Below are positions 17,876 through 27,324 of a stretch of 48,324 bases of DNA, piece after piece (position 1 is the stretch's first letter; each line of letters opens with the position of its first letter). A program made the position numbers and the translations under genes. Below the pieces are notes generated by a model that was given only the letters and a program-made list of their open reading frames with translations, was not told the origin of the DNA and did not search any database. Source of the stretch: an uncultured Alphaproteobacteria bacterium (GTDB lineage: Bacteria > Pseudomonadota > Alphaproteobacteria > RF32 > CAG-239); NCBI GenBank assembly GCA_949297415.1, contig CASFSV010000046.1, positions 1 to 48,324 of the forward strand, written 5' to 3'.

Positions 17876-19876
17876 ATGAATTTGTATTTTTTATCGGATA
17901 ATAAGGATTTTGAAATTTTAGAAGAACCATACTTTGAGGAACTTATAGAAGCCTCAAAAACATCAAATGGAGTATCTTCATTTTTAGAAAAACGAGCTGA
18001 GATTCGCTTACAAAAACTATTAAACGAAAAATTATCCCCCCTCCAAAACAATTTGCAAAACAATAAAACAGCCTTAGACAGAATTGAACAAAACCTATCT
18101 AACCAGCAAAAAGATAAAGAGATATGCAAAACAATAGCGGAATGCTCTAACTATATATTGGATAAATGTCCCCCAAAATCCAAACCCCTATTAGAAAAAA
18201 TTTTCAAAGATTATGAAACAAATGGTACCTTTAACGCCACTGATATAGAAAAAGTAAAAAATAGTTTTAATTTTTTTCAAAAAGCCACCAAAAAAAACGA
18301 AATAAATTTATTTAAGTCTAAACTTGACACATTAGTTAAAGTTTCTACGGATAATCAGCTTTCTGACAAAATGAAGACTGATTATAAATTCCGCAATTTC
18401 TATAAAAATCAAACCTCAACAACCGAAGAAAAAGACACCTCTTTTATAGCATCTCTCGATTCCAATATCCAAGATATCCAATCAGAAAGAGAAACCTTAT
18501 TACAAAGACAATGGTCATTATCCGAAAATCTTGAAAAAGCAGAACAAAACATACGAATGGAAGACAAACAAAATTGTGCCATTGAAGCACAATGTATAAA
18601 TAAAGCTCTTTCAGATATATCACGTAAAAGAAGTGCAGAAAGTATTGCCGATTTTCATATTGAAAGACTTTCTAGCATGAACGACAATGACAATGTCGTA
18701 TTTAATCTTGGAGTTAACAAATCGGGGCAAACAAAATTAAATGCGATTTTTAAAGAAATGGGACTATCTATAGGAAACGCAGAAGAAACCAATTCATGGT
18801 ATGAACATAATTCAACAGATGGTAAAAATAACTTATGGTCCCCCATAATGAAAGTCGGTGAAGCAAAAAAAATCATGCCCAAATTAGTAGAGTACATGCA
18901 TGATGCCAATATTTTGAATCAAATATCCGTTCCCATAAAAGCTGAAGAAATGTTTTCAGAGAAAAACAACACAGAGGCAATTACTCCTACAGAGTTAGCA
19001 CAATTTGTACAAGCTATATATAACAGAAGTCTTACACAGCCGATGAATCAACAAAGTGTTTTCTCAGAATTTCCCAAAGAACAATATCTATTTAACGGAA
19101 CACAAGTATCCGATGACTATTTCAGTTTGAGTAAACGGGCAGGGCGAAGCGGAATTGTCTATGCCACCACCAATCCCAATTATGCAGCCTCCTACGATGG
19201 TGTTAACGGCACCGCAACACATGACGATTACGGATCAAATTCAATCGGAAAAATTAATGGCTTAGATATAAAAGTTGGCTATATAAACATCTATGAACAA
19301 TCTAATGATGATAAATTCTATGATAATTTTGGAATGGAAGATGCTTTTTCCAAAAACAAAAGCGGAAGCAATTCTTTATCAAAAGAAGACGCGTTAAAAA
19401 CAAATTGTGAAACTTTTGTGACCCCTGAAAAAAATCCACTTAAAGATAAAATTCTTCACCTAAAAGTCGGCGAGAACTATGAATTTTACGTAAAGATGTC
19501 CGAAATAAAAAACCTCCCTATTGCTCAAAAGATTCTAAATAACAGCAAAGCAGACGCAACGAAGTCCTTTGATGATTTAGGAATGCAACAACGGTATCAA
19601 AAGCAAAAATCAGAACTTTTAAGTGGAAAATATGAAAATAAAACAGAAAATACCAATAACCAACAATCCAGTAGACCAGAACAAAAAGCAGAATCATTAG
19701 GTCAAGAAAAGAACCAAGATAAAATAAAAGTTCATAACTTGATGCAAAAAGTTAAGAATATCCTACAATCTAAACACAACAATAACGATAACAATCAATC
19801 TGCTGTTCAAACCCAACAAACAACCATAAATATGACCTCTTATATATTAAAAAATCTAAACGATTTACAAAAATAA
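17876..19876 (+). CDS. Large hypothetical protein, possible ADP-ribosyltransferase-like C-terminal half
   Basis: I do not recognise this 666-aa protein with certainty. Residues 40-270 are helical and charged, with coiled-coil-like stretches around 45-80 and 200-235. Residues about 395-560 look like a globular domain: a YLFNGTQ strand, then SGIVYATTNPNYAASYDG, VGYINIYEQ and ILHLKVGENYEFYV. The order (Y.x.G.T, then VYAT..P.YA) recalls ART folds in which a Y-H-G-T strand is followed by a tyrosine strand, but the histidine is Asn, so this is a weak inference. The last 100 residues are Asn/Gln/Lys-rich and disordered. There is no signal peptide. GGAGGAG precedes ATG 17876; the earlier ATG (17864) overlaps that site. 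It may be a secreted effector or toxin-like protein, unproven. Confidence 0.6.
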   Translation: MNLYFLSDNKDFEILEEPYFEELIEASKTSNGVSSFLEKRAEIRLQKLLNEKLSPLQNNLQNNKTALDRIEQNLSNQQKDKEICKTIAECSNYILDKCPPKSKPLLEKIFKDYETNGTFNATDIEKVKNSFNFFQKATKKNEINLFKSKLDTLVKVSTDNQLSDKMKTDYKFRNFYKNQTSTTEEKDTSFIASLDSNIQDIQSERETLLQRQWSLSENLEKAEQNIRMEDKQNCAIEAQCINKALSDISRKRSAESIADFHIERLSSMNDNDNVVFNLGVNKSGQTKLNAIFKEMGLSIGNAEETNSWYEHNSTDGKNNLWSPIMKVGEAKKIMPKLVEYMHDANILNQISVPIKAEEMFSEKNNTEAITPTELAQFVQAIYNRSLTQPMNQQSVFSEFPKEQYLFNGTQVSDDYFSLSKRAGRSGIVYATTNPNYAASYDGVNGTATHDDYGSNSIGKINGLDIKVGYINIYEQSNDDKFYDNFGMEDAFSKNKSGSNSLSKEDALKTNCETFVTPEKNPLKDKILHLKVGENYEFYVKMSEIKNLPIAQKILNNSKADATKSFDDLGMQQRYQKQKSELLSGKYENKTENTNNQQSSRPEQKAESLGQEKNQDKIKVHNLMQKVKNILQSKHNNNDNNQSAVQTQQTTINMTSYILKNLNDLQK

Positions 19877-19922
19877 ATCTATCCGTCCAAGATATTACCT
19901 GCACAAACAATCAATATATTTA

Positions 19923-19951
19923 TTGACATCTAAAAAAAACTTTAATATGTT
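19923..19951 (+). promoter_or_regulatory. Promoter of secE-nusG
   Basis: TTGACA (19923-19928), a 17-base spacer and TATGTT (19946-19951), leaving a leader of about 110 bases before secE. The block TATTTATTGACA plus the following A run and ACTT is shared with the tRNA-Trp promoter at 16323. Confidence 0.6.
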
Positions 19952-20069
19952 TTCCTCATCTGTTAGGATGAAAGACAATCTAAGTGATATAAAAGAAAAA
20001 TTTTACCAATCAGAGAATTGTCCGATACATCCTGCTAATTTTTATCAATGTAATTGAAATGGTAGAGCT

Positions 20070-20261
20070 ATGGGAAATACAAGTCCGGTACAATTTTTTA
20101 GACAAGTTAAACAAGAAGTAAAAAAGGTTACTTGGCCTTCTAAAAAGGAAGTAATGCGCGCCACGATTATGGTTTTAATAATCGTTGCGATTGCGTCAGC
20201 ATTTTTCTTTTGCGTAGACATGATATTTGCCGCAATAGTTCGTTTAATCTTCAAATATTAG
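20070..20261 (+). CDS. secE: Preprotein translocase subunit SecE
   Basis: Small single-helix SecE of the SecYEG channel. The amphipathic clamp segment FFRQVKQEVKKVTWPSKKE contains the diagnostic VTWP, followed by a membrane helix at about 30-60. The 63-aa length is typical of Alphaproteobacteria. nusG follows after 9 bases. No strong Shine-Dalgarno sequence is visible before the ATG. Confidence 0.96.
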   Translation: MGNTSPVQFFRQVKQEVKKVTWPSKKEVMRATIMVLIIVAIASAFFFCVDMIFAAIVRLIFKY

Positions 20262-20270
20262 GAGTTTTCA

Positions 20271-20804
20271 ATGACAGCGCGTTGGTATGTTGTAAACGTA
20301 TATTCTGGTTCAGAAAAGAAAGTTGCTGAATCAATCAGAGAACAAGCCGTTTTGAAAAAAATGGATGATAGAATTTTAGAAGTTTTAGTTCCAACCGAAC
20401 AAGTCGTTGAAGTTCGTAAAGGAACAAAAGTCAATGCTGAACACAAATTTTTCCCAGGATACATTCTGGTAAAAATGGAAATGAGTGATGATGCATGGCA
20501 CATTGTAAAAGATACACCGCGTGTAAGTGGTTTCTTAGGTAGTCATAACAAACCCCAACCAATCAGCGAAGCAGAAGTTAAACGCATTATGACGCAGATT
20601 GAAGAAGGTGTAGAACGTCCGTCTACAGAAATTTACTTTGAAGTTGGCGAACAAGTTCGTGTGACAGATGGTCCGTTCGCATCATTCGTTGGCGTAGTAG
20701 AAGAGGTTGATAACGAAAAATCTCGTGTTAAAGTATCAGTTTCAATCTTCGGACGCTATACTCCGGTTGATTTGGAATTCAGCCAAGTAGAAAAAATTGC
20801 TTAA
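20271..20804 (+). CDS. nusG: Transcription termination/antitermination factor NusG
   Basis: Binds RNA polymerase and couples it to Rho or the ribosome. The NGN domain starts RWYVVNVYSGSEKKVAESI and includes KFFPGYILVKM; the KOW domain follows (DGPFASFVGVVEEVD). Length is 177 aa. AGGAG lies 6 bases before the ATG. The ribosomal genes rplK and rplA, which usually follow, are absent: a terminator and a convergent autotransporter gene lie next. Confidence 0.97.
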   Translation: MTARWYVVNVYSGSEKKVAESIREQAVLKKMDDRILEVLVPTEQVVEVRKGTKVNAEHKFFPGYILVKMEMSDDAWHIVKDTPRVSGFLGSHNKPQPISEAEVKRIMTQIEEGVERPSTEIYFEVGEQVRVTDGPFASFVGVVEEVDNEKSRVKVSVSIFGRYTPVDLEFSQVEKIA

Positions 20805-20823
20805 CATATTTAAGTAAACTAAT

Positions 20824-20851
20824 AAAAAGCCCGCATCTTTGCGGGTTTTTT
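20824..20851. terminator. Terminator after nusG (bidirectional)
   Basis: CCCGCA (20830-20835) pairs with TGCGGG (20840-20845), extended by A and T runs. It ends secE-nusG and can also serve the convergent autotransporter gene. Confidence 0.85.
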
Positions 20852-20881
20852 ATTGTGAGCAAACAATCAAGCCTCAAATAA

Positions 20882-23800
20882 CTACCAAGCATAATTTAAT
20901 CCAGCATCAATACCATATCCGGAATAATCGCTACCAAATGTATAATTAGCGGAAGCATAAGCAGATAGAGTATGAGATAAACCAAATTTAGCACCTAATT
21001 CCATTCTACCAAGCAGTTGATTATCATACGAAGAAACAGAATCTAAACCACTGATATTAACAGAATCTCCACTGGCATAAGTCTGAATAATTGAAGGTTT
21101 TGCATAAACTTTTGTCGTCCATCCGTTCACACAGAACAAATGTTCAAATCTCAAACCTAACTCAGCTTCAACATAATGCATCAAATCAAAATCAACATTT
21201 TTACCCATATTATCATTAAATCCATCCAAATCCAAAGCGGAATAATACAAACTGGCACTAGGCTCTATAATCCAAGCATATGGCAAATAAAATTTCTTTG
21301 CCACTTCAAGACTTGCCCCATACTGCATACCTTTGGTATCAGCAAAAGCAACTTTATCATCTGTTTTAACATCAATATCTTGAGTTCCACCAAATATAGT
21401 AGCTAACAGTGCCCAATTATAACGACCGTAATGATAATATAAACCACCCAAATAACTATCTACATCCAGAGAAGAACCTGTATCAGAAGCATATTTTCCC
21501 TTACCGGACAAATCATAATCTCCTTGTCGATATGCAGCAAAAGCCCCTAAACGAGTATAATTATCAGTTTTAAAATCAATACCGGCTGTGACACTCTGAA
21601 TACTTGCCTCCATGTCAACAGGTGCATCAATATCAGCATTATCATAATCTGCATCAATCCACATATTATATTTATGCCGAAATTTTCTATCACAACATCC
21701 TTTATTCTGCTCTGACCGCAATCCTGCCGCAATTTTCCGACCCAATCCACGATTTTGCTCAATTACAACTGTCTGCATACCTACATAAGCAGGAATTTCG
21801 GGAGCATACACAACATCACCGGACGGCTTATCACCATCATCTCCACCATCTCCTCCCTCATTTTCACGCACAACTAAATACCAATTACTTCCATTTGTTT
21901 CTCCTGCATAATTACGAATAGAATCCCACATATAAGGACTTCCAACAACACGACTGACATTAAAAACAGATTCGGTACTCATATCGTCGTTAGGAGCCTG
22001 AACAAAAATAGTTTTAGCATCTGTAATATCATCTAAAGTATCCTGATTAAGAGAATTAACAACAACACTAGTTGTACCAGAAACATCACCATTCACATTT
22101 AAGATTCCATTACTAATACTATTAGTCGCCTTATCCACCTCAACATCTAACGTCAAAACAGGAGTTCCGTCGTCATTGTTTGCAACATAATTTTGCATAT
22201 TTATCCGCGCATCCTTACCTAAATGAAAAGCCGATGTACTTGCAAGATTAAGTGTATCAACATTATCCACAAGATTATTAAAAACCACTTCTCCGGAACC
22301 ATCTCCTAAAAGGTTCAAATTATAATTCACACCATCTATAGCATCATCAAAAACAATATCTCCATTTTCCTTAGTAACCAAATTCAATACGGCACTATCA
22401 TTATTTACTCCACCATCCATATAAATAGCATTACTTTTATCGTCAGCCATATTTCCTTTAAAGACACTATTCTGCCCCTGCGCTGTAATTGTAAGATTAT
22501 CGGCATAAATAGCCCCACCTTTAGCCATTCCATCATCAGAAATTGCCGTATTATTATAAAAATTAGAATTAACAACATTCAAAGAATTATCACCACCATC
22601 GCCATTCATACTATAAATAGCGCCACCAAAAGCTTCTAATTTTGCCGAAACAGTATTTTCAGAAAAATCTCCTTGAATTCCATCAATTGAAGCCATTTCA
22701 TTATAAATTGCTCCACCATAAGCACTGGCACTTTGAGATACAGCAGAATTTTGAACAAAATCGCCTTTGATATTTCCTATACGACCTGAAGAATTAAAAA
22801 TAGCACCACCTTGAGCATAAATACTTGCAGAAGCCTGATTTCCATAAAAATTACCATTAATATTGTTTAAATATCCCTCTTGATTAGAAACTGCTCCTCC
22901 AAACGCTCCATTATAGCGTCCTATATCACTTGACAGAGCTTGATTATTATTAAAATCCCCATTTATATCGCCAATAGAGCCCAACAAATTATCAATAGCC
23001 CCACCATAAGCCTGAACAGCTCCTTTAACATGATTATCTACAAAATTACCATTAATCCCCGCAATACTACCCTTATCATTATTATGGATAGCCCCGCCAG
23101 CAGCATAACTTGAGGTTTCAGCAGAATTCGCTACAAAATCACTATTCAAATTTCCTATTTTTCCCTCGTTGATAATAGCTCCGCCACCTGAACTTTCTCC
23201 ACCAACAAAATTGCCGACAAAATCACCATAAACATTACCAATCGTCGCCACTTTATCATTATAAATAGCCCCACCCCAAGCGTACTTTCCATTAGCACTG
23301 TTCCGAATAAAATCTCCTTGAATATCTCCTATCTCTCCTTGATTAGCCAAAGCCCCACCTTGAGCACGTAACAATCCTTCTGTTTGCGTCTGTGTCGTCA
23401 AAGTATTTCCTATAAAATCCGCTTCAATCGCTATACCAGAAAATTGCCCATTATCATCTTTATGCCCAATAACACCACTATTATAGACAGCCCCTCCACG
23501 AACATATGTATCAACATCTGCACCAGTAAAATCATAAGTATAACTATTGTCTTTATATAAAGTACCGGATATAGCCTCAATTTTTTCACTATTATTAAGA
23601 GCCGCCCCAGCATCTACCTCTGGATTTTCACCATTTCCACTTCCATAACCAGAACGAGTAATTGTATCATCATATTCTTTATTTTCATCAACATTGTATT
23701 GATAATATTGCGGAACCAAACTTCCATCAGCAGCAATATCATAAGCCTTATACACATTTCCGGAGACATCAGCATTATATTCATCTTCAGAAATAACAAT

Positions 23801-23908
23801 TACATCATACGCAGAAGTTGCACCCAATCTTGGTTCTGGAACATATTCAGCACACGCAGAACCTACAACACATAAAATACCGCCCAAAGACAAAATAAAG
23901 CTTTTCAT
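20882..23908 (-). CDS. Autotransporter (type Va) with GGAIYN-type repeats
   Basis: Outer-membrane autotransporter. A signal peptide (1-20, ending SACA) is followed by a passenger with eleven GGA(I/V/L) units at 138, 184, 212, 242, 271, 302, 337, 367, 398, 428 and 464, mostly 28-36 residues apart. Units read roughly I-x-G-D-F...N-S-A...Y-G-G-A-I-Y-N, as expected for a right-handed beta-helix. After a Gly/Asp linker near 690, the segment VYAPEIPAYVGMQ leads into a 12-strand barrel at about 740-1008 ending in Trp. AGAGGGAAAA precedes the ATG. The passenger ligand is unknown; adhesion is the usual role. The repeats are diverged at residue level, so recent amplification is not evident. Confidence 0.92.
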   Translation of the reverse strand: MKSFILSLGGILCVVGSACAEYVPEPRLGATSAYDVIVISEDEYNADVSGNVYKAYDIAADGSLVPQYYQYNVDENKEYDDTITRSGYGSGNGENPEVDAGAALNNSEKIEAISGTLYKDNSYTYDFTGADVDTYVRGGAVYNSGVIGHKDDNGQFSGIAIEADFIGNTLTTQTQTEGLLRAQGGALANQGEIGDIQGDFIRNSANGKYAWGGAIYNDKVATIGNVYGDFVGNFVGGESSGGGAIINEGKIGNLNSDFVANSAETSSYAAGGAIHNNDKGSIAGINGNFVDNHVKGAVQAYGGAIDNLLGSIGDINGDFNNNQALSSDIGRYNGAFGGAVSNQEGYLNNINGNFYGNQASASIYAQGGAIFNSSGRIGNIKGDFVQNSAVSQSASAYGGAIYNEMASIDGIQGDFSENTVSAKLEAFGGAIYSMNGDGGDNSLNVVNSNFYNNTAISDDGMAKGGAIYADNLTITAQGQNSVFKGNMADDKSNAIYMDGGVNNDSAVLNLVTKENGDIVFDDAIDGVNYNLNLLGDGSGEVVFNNLVDNVDTLNLASTSAFHLGKDARINMQNYVANNDDGTPVLTLDVEVDKATNSISNGILNVNGDVSGTTSVVVNSLNQDTLDDITDAKTIFVQAPNDDMSTESVFNVSRVVGSPYMWDSIRNYAGETNGSNWYLVVRENEGGDGGDDGDKPSGDVVYAPEIPAYVGMQTVVIEQNRGLGRKIAAGLRSEQNKGCCDRKFRHKYNMWIDADYDNADIDAPVDMEASIQSVTAGIDFKTDNYTRLGAFAAYRQGDYDLSGKGKYASDTGSSLDVDSYLGGLYYHYGRYNWALLATIFGGTQDIDVKTDDKVAFADTKGMQYGASLEVAKKFYLPYAWIIEPSASLYYSALDLDGFNDNMGKNVDFDLMHYVEAELGLRFEHLFCVNGWTTKVYAKPSIIQTYASGDSVNISGLDSVSSYDNQLLGRMELGAKFGLSHTLSAYASANYTFGSDYSGYGIDAGLNYAW

Positions 23909-23964
23909 TTTTCCCTCTAATCAATTATATATAACATATAATAACAGGAAAAAGTTAAAAACCC

Positions 23965-24789
23965 CTAAAAAGCAAGCAATTTCTCATTACCATACATTCT
24001 ATTCTGAACATATTTGCACAATTCATGTCGACAAATAGAAGCATATTTCTCCGTTAAAAACTTATCAAAGCAATTCAAGAGGTTAGGTAAAATATCCAAT
24101 TTACTCATCAAAACAAAAGATGAAACATACGCTAAATCATAGACACAAGCTAAATACATAACAGCTTGGTCAGCAAAACTCTTAACATTTCTCACATCCA
24201 CAGCATCGTGTTTCATAAAAGCATCCCACACCAAAGGACTTGGCTCTTTAATTTGACAATCCAACAATGATTTAAGAAAAAACAAGTTTTCCATCTCTTT
24301 AAAATGACGTGACAAAAGATAGAAATTGGCCACCTTATCAGCATCACGCACCAAATAAATTATTTTCTGAATTTCCTGCTTCTTCTCCGTCGATAAATTC
24401 AAATAATCCGCATCTTCATAAAGTTTTTCGATTAAATGCCCATGATGTCTCACAGGAAGCACAATATCGAAACGATTAAAATCAGGATATTTAGCTAATA
24501 AAGAAGCTCCATAGACACCATGATCGACTTTTCCGCCATCTTCATGCAAAAAAACTTCATAAAAGCGCCCCAAATCATGTAATAAAACCGTCGCTTTCAA
24601 CCTTTGTATTTCAGAAAGAGTAGAATTTTGAAAAGCAGTTTCATGTCTCAATAAATAGTTCCCTACTCCCAATACCTGATATGAATGGCATTTTTTTTCA
24701 TCCATAACCTTTTGAGCATGTGTTGTCGCTTTTTGATAATATGCGCTATATTCTGTATTCAATAAAACCTTAGCCTTTTCAAACCACAT
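23965..24789 (-). CDS. HD-domain phosphohydrolase
   Basis: Soluble metal-dependent phosphohydrolase of the HD superfamily. The HD motif is in TVLLHDLGRFYE, with the following helix DHGVYGASLL and VRHHG supplying further ligands, and a VRDADKVANF aspartate downstream; this order is usual for HD proteins acting on nucleotides or related phosphates. Substrate unknown. The longest frame starts at TTG 24810; the ATG at 24789 gives 274 aa, with GAGGAG upstream at a slightly long spacing. It lies between the autotransporter and rpsU on the same strand, with the rpsU terminator just before it. Confidence 0.8.
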   Translation of the reverse strand: MWFEKAKVLLNTEYSAYYQKATTHAQKVMDEKKCHSYQVLGVGNYLLRHETAFQNSTLSEIQRLKATVLLHDLGRFYEVFLHEDGGKVDHGVYGASLLAKYPDFNRFDIVLPVRHHGHLIEKLYEDADYLNLSTEKKQEIQKIIYLVRDADKVANFYLLSRHFKEMENLFFLKSLLDCQIKEPSPLVWDAFMKHDAVDVRNVKSFADQAVMYLACVYDLAYVSSFVLMSKLDILPNLLNCFDKFLTEKYASICRHELCKYVQNRMYGNEKLLAF

Positions 24790-24816
24790 AATGAAAATAT
24801 CTCTCCTCAATCCAAT

Positions 24817-24844
24817 AAAAAAAGGAATCCTAAATAAGGATTCC
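24817..24844 (-). terminator. Terminator of rpsU
   Basis: GGAATCC (24824-24830) and GGATTCC (24838-24844) form a 7-bp stem; on the minus strand seven Ts follow directly. Confidence 0.85.
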
Positions 24845-24864
24845 CGACAAACAAAACAGAAAAA

Positions 24865-25071
24865 TTAGAAACCTTCTGTATCTAAGCGCTTACGCAACTG
24901 TTTTCTAGCTCTACGAATAGCTTCAGCTTGACGACGAGCTTTCTTTTCAGAATTTTTTTCATGACAACGTCTCAATTTCATTTCACGAAAAATACCTTCA
25001 CGTTGCATTTTCTTTTTTAAAATCTTCAAAGACTGAGCTACATCATTACCAATAACAGTAACTTGAACCAC
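24865..25071 (-). CDS. rpsU: 30S ribosomal protein S21
   Basis: Small basic protein of the 30S subunit near the anti-Shine-Dalgarno region. [20 protein letters not shown], then [17 protein letters not shown], identify the family. It starts with GTG preceded by GAGGTGAT. Upstream at 25137-25160 an 8-bp inverted repeat (GAATGCAA/TTGCATTC) lies between this gene and the divergent gene at 25238; its role is unknown. Confidence 0.97.
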   Translation of the reverse strand: MVQVTVIGNDVAQSLKILKKKMQREGIFREMKLRRCHEKNSEKKARRQAEAIRRARKQLRKRLDTEGF

Positions 25072-25237
25072 TTAAATCACCTCTTTTCTATTCTCTAAAA
25101 TTAAACGTTGTAGAGCCTTATAACATATATTTTTTAGAATGCAAATAAAAAATTGCATTCCAAAATAAAATATGTAACAGATTTTTAAGAAGTTGCGATA
25201 TAAACTCAATCAAAAGATATATGACAAGGAAACTAGA

Positions 25238-25678
25238 ATGACAGAAACAACGGATAAAACACCCCAAAACCCACGCAACGTCTATGAACTAATGGAAAAC
25301 GACGCAGGAGAAGTAATGGTTCTCATTTTTGCCGGAGAAGACAAACCGGTAAATCCGACCTTTACACTAAAAGAAAAAGAAAAACTAATAGAAATAACTC
25401 GTAGCAAAAATGATATAATTCTAATAGAAGGTCTGCAACCAGATACCATCGAAAAGATAAAAAATTTAAAAACTTTATACGTCTGTGAAATGAAATACAA
25501 TGAAAATCCGGAAGCTGAAAATGAAATTGTCAATGCCTACGCAGCGACAGTAAAAAAAAAAGCAGTCGAGCCGCAAAACGAGCTCCCCAAAGCAGAAGCC
25601 TCTCAAGAAGAAACTCTCGCCGAAAAAGCTCGCAAAGCCAGAGAAAACCTCTTAAAAAAGAATAATTCAAACAATTAA
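25238..25678 (+). CDS. Hypothetical small soluble protein
   Basis: A 146-aa protein with no family I recognise. Residues 15-95 look like a compact alpha/beta domain (VYELMENDAGEVMVLIFAGE, then LIEITR, IILIEGL, TLYVCEMKY). From about 105 the chain is Glu/Lys/Ala-rich and ends with a charged helix EKARKARENLLKK. There is no signal or membrane segment. I chose ATG 25238 because AAGGA lies 7 bases upstream; the longest frame begins at TTG 25193 without a ribosome binding site. It is a single-gene unit ended by its own terminator. Confidence 0.7.
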   Translation: MTETTDKTPQNPRNVYELMENDAGEVMVLIFAGEDKPVNPTFTLKEKEKLIEITRSKNDIILIEGLQPDTIEKIKNLKTLYVCEMKYNENPEAENEIVNAYAATVKKKAVEPQNELPKAEASQEETLAEKARKARENLLKKNNSNN

Positions 25679-25703
25679 AAACTCCCAAATGGGAGTTTTT
25701 TTT
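25677..25703 (+). terminator. Terminator of the 25238 gene
   Basis: ACTCCC (25681-25686) pairs with GGGAGT (25691-25696), flanked by AAAA and a run of eight Ts. Confidence 0.88.
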
Positions 25704-26000
25704 CCTACATATCCATACAACAAAACTAAATTTCCAAGCCTGCACAACGCAAACAAAATCAAAATTGACCTTACAATTTTCCCAATCTATTAAACAATGG
25801 CCCCTCTAAAAACAAGAACTTCATCAAAATATGCTTAATAGCTCCAAATAAAGAACACCAATTAATTCTCTTTCGTTAAAACCTTTTCAACATCTATCTT
25901 TTTGTGCCTGCCTTTCAATTTTATATTGTTTTTAATTTTAAATATTGGTAACCTAATCCCAGATTTTTGCAATAATTTATGTAAAAAAGGAAACACAAAG
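25704..26000. other. AT-rich intergenic region before serS
   Basis: About 300 bases with no convincing gene. It must hold the serS promoter, but no -35/-10 pair stands out. No T-box-like element was recognised. The only Shine-Dalgarno sequence is AAGGA for serS. Confidence 0.4.
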
Positions 26001-27296
26001 ATGTTGGATATAAAATTTATTATAGAAAATCCGGAAACGGTAAAAGAAGGATTAGCCAAAAAAGGTTACACCAAAGAACAAATTGATATAGATGGTTTAA
26101 TTGCGTTACATAAAGATGTAAACAAATTAAAAACATCCACCCAAACATTAGCCGAAGAAAAAAATAAATTAAGTAATTCCATAAAATCCGCATCTAATGA
26201 TGACCGCCCTGCAATTATTGCTAAGAGTAAAGAAATCGGCGAAGAATTAAAGAAAGAACAAGAGTTATTGGCAGAAGAACAAAAGAAATATGATAACATC
26301 ATGTGGAGAATGCCAAACTTACCGAGTCCAGAATCTCCTGTTGGTCCAGATGAATCTGGCAACGTTGTAATCAGACGCGTCGGGGAACCAACAAAGTTTG
26401 ATTTTACACCTAAAGATCATGTAGAACTAATGGAATTAAACGATTGGTCTGAATTAGAACGCATTACAAAAGTATCTGGAGCCAGAACTTATGCCATCAA
26501 AAACGAATTATCTCGTTTGGAATTAGCTATGCACATGATGGTGTTAGATAAATTAACTGAACATGGCTTCACAACCATCACCGTACCATCTTTATCAAAA
26601 CAAAAACCATTATATGGCATGGGATATTTACCATTCTCACAAGATGAAGTTTACTATATGCCTGCCGATGATTTATATTTATCTGGTACTGCTGAATTAG
26701 TTTTAAACTCTTTAAGAGCTGACGAAATATTATCTGAAAATGACCTACCTGTATTATATGCTGGCTTCTCACCTTGTTTCCGTCGCGAAGCCGGAGCAGC
26801 CGGAAAAGATACAAGAGGCTTAGTTCGTGTTCACCAGTTTCTAAAAACAGAACAATTTGTAATCTGCAAAAATGATATTGCAGAAAGCGAGAAGTGGCAC
26901 AAAACTTTATTAGCCATTTCCGAAGAAGTATTGCAAGATTTAGAATTGCCGTATCAGGTATTAGAAATCTGCACAGGTGATATGGGAGCTCCCAAATATC
27001 GCCAATACGATTTGGAAGCATGGACTCCTTCTCAAAATTGCTACAGAGAAACTCACTCTTGCTCAAACATCACCGAATGGCAAGCTCGTCGCACTAACTT
27101 AAGATACAGAGATAACAAAGACGGTAAAGTTAAGTTTGTTCACACCTTAAACAATACCGGAATTGCAACGCCGCGTATTTTAGTACCATTCATTGAAAAT
27201 CACCAACAAGCTGATTACACCGTACGTATTCCGGAAAAATTACAACCTTATATGAACGGTAAAAAGTTTATTGGCAAAAATGCTAAAAACAAATAA
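26001..27296 (+). CDS. serS: Seryl-tRNA synthetase
   Basis: Class II synthetase charging tRNA-Ser. The N-terminal helical arm (about 30-100) is the long coiled coil that holds the tRNA variable arm. Motif 2 is CFRREAGAAGKDTRGL with VHQFLKTEQF, and motif 3 is NNTGIATPRILVPFIEN. ATG 26001 gives 431 aa and begins MLDIKFI as usual; the longer open frame upstream adds a non-homologous hydrophobic stretch without a ribosome binding site. The downstream HD gene starts 28 bases later and may be co-transcribed. Confidence 0.97.
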   Translation: MLDIKFIIENPETVKEGLAKKGYTKEQIDIDGLIALHKDVNKLKTSTQTLAEEKNKLSNSIKSASNDDRPAIIAKSKEIGEELKKEQELLAEEQKKYDNIMWRMPNLPSPESPVGPDESGNVVIRRVGEPTKFDFTPKDHVELMELNDWSELERITKVSGARTYAIKNELSRLELAMHMMVLDKLTEHGFTTITVPSLSKQKPLYGMGYLPFSQDEVYYMPADDLYLSGTAELVLNSLRADEILSENDLPVLYAGFSPCFRREAGAAGKDTRGLVRVHQFLKTEQFVICKNDIAESEKWHKTLLAISEEVLQDLELPYQVLEICTGDMGAPKYRQYDLEAWTPSQNCYRETHSCSNITEWQARRTNLRYRDNKDGKVKFVHTLNNTGIATPRILVPFIENHQQADYTVRIPEKLQPYMNGKKFIGKNAKNK

Positions 27297-27324
27297 ATAT
27301 AAGTCATAAGAACAAAGGAGAGTT

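Noticed and set aside
16404..20069. Integrative element using tRNA-Trp as attachment site
   Set aside because: No integrase gene and no repeat of the tRNA 3' end at the far side were found.
25862..26059. 65-aa minus-strand frame overlapping the serS start
   Set aside because: Its first half is the complement of serS and it has no ribosome binding site.
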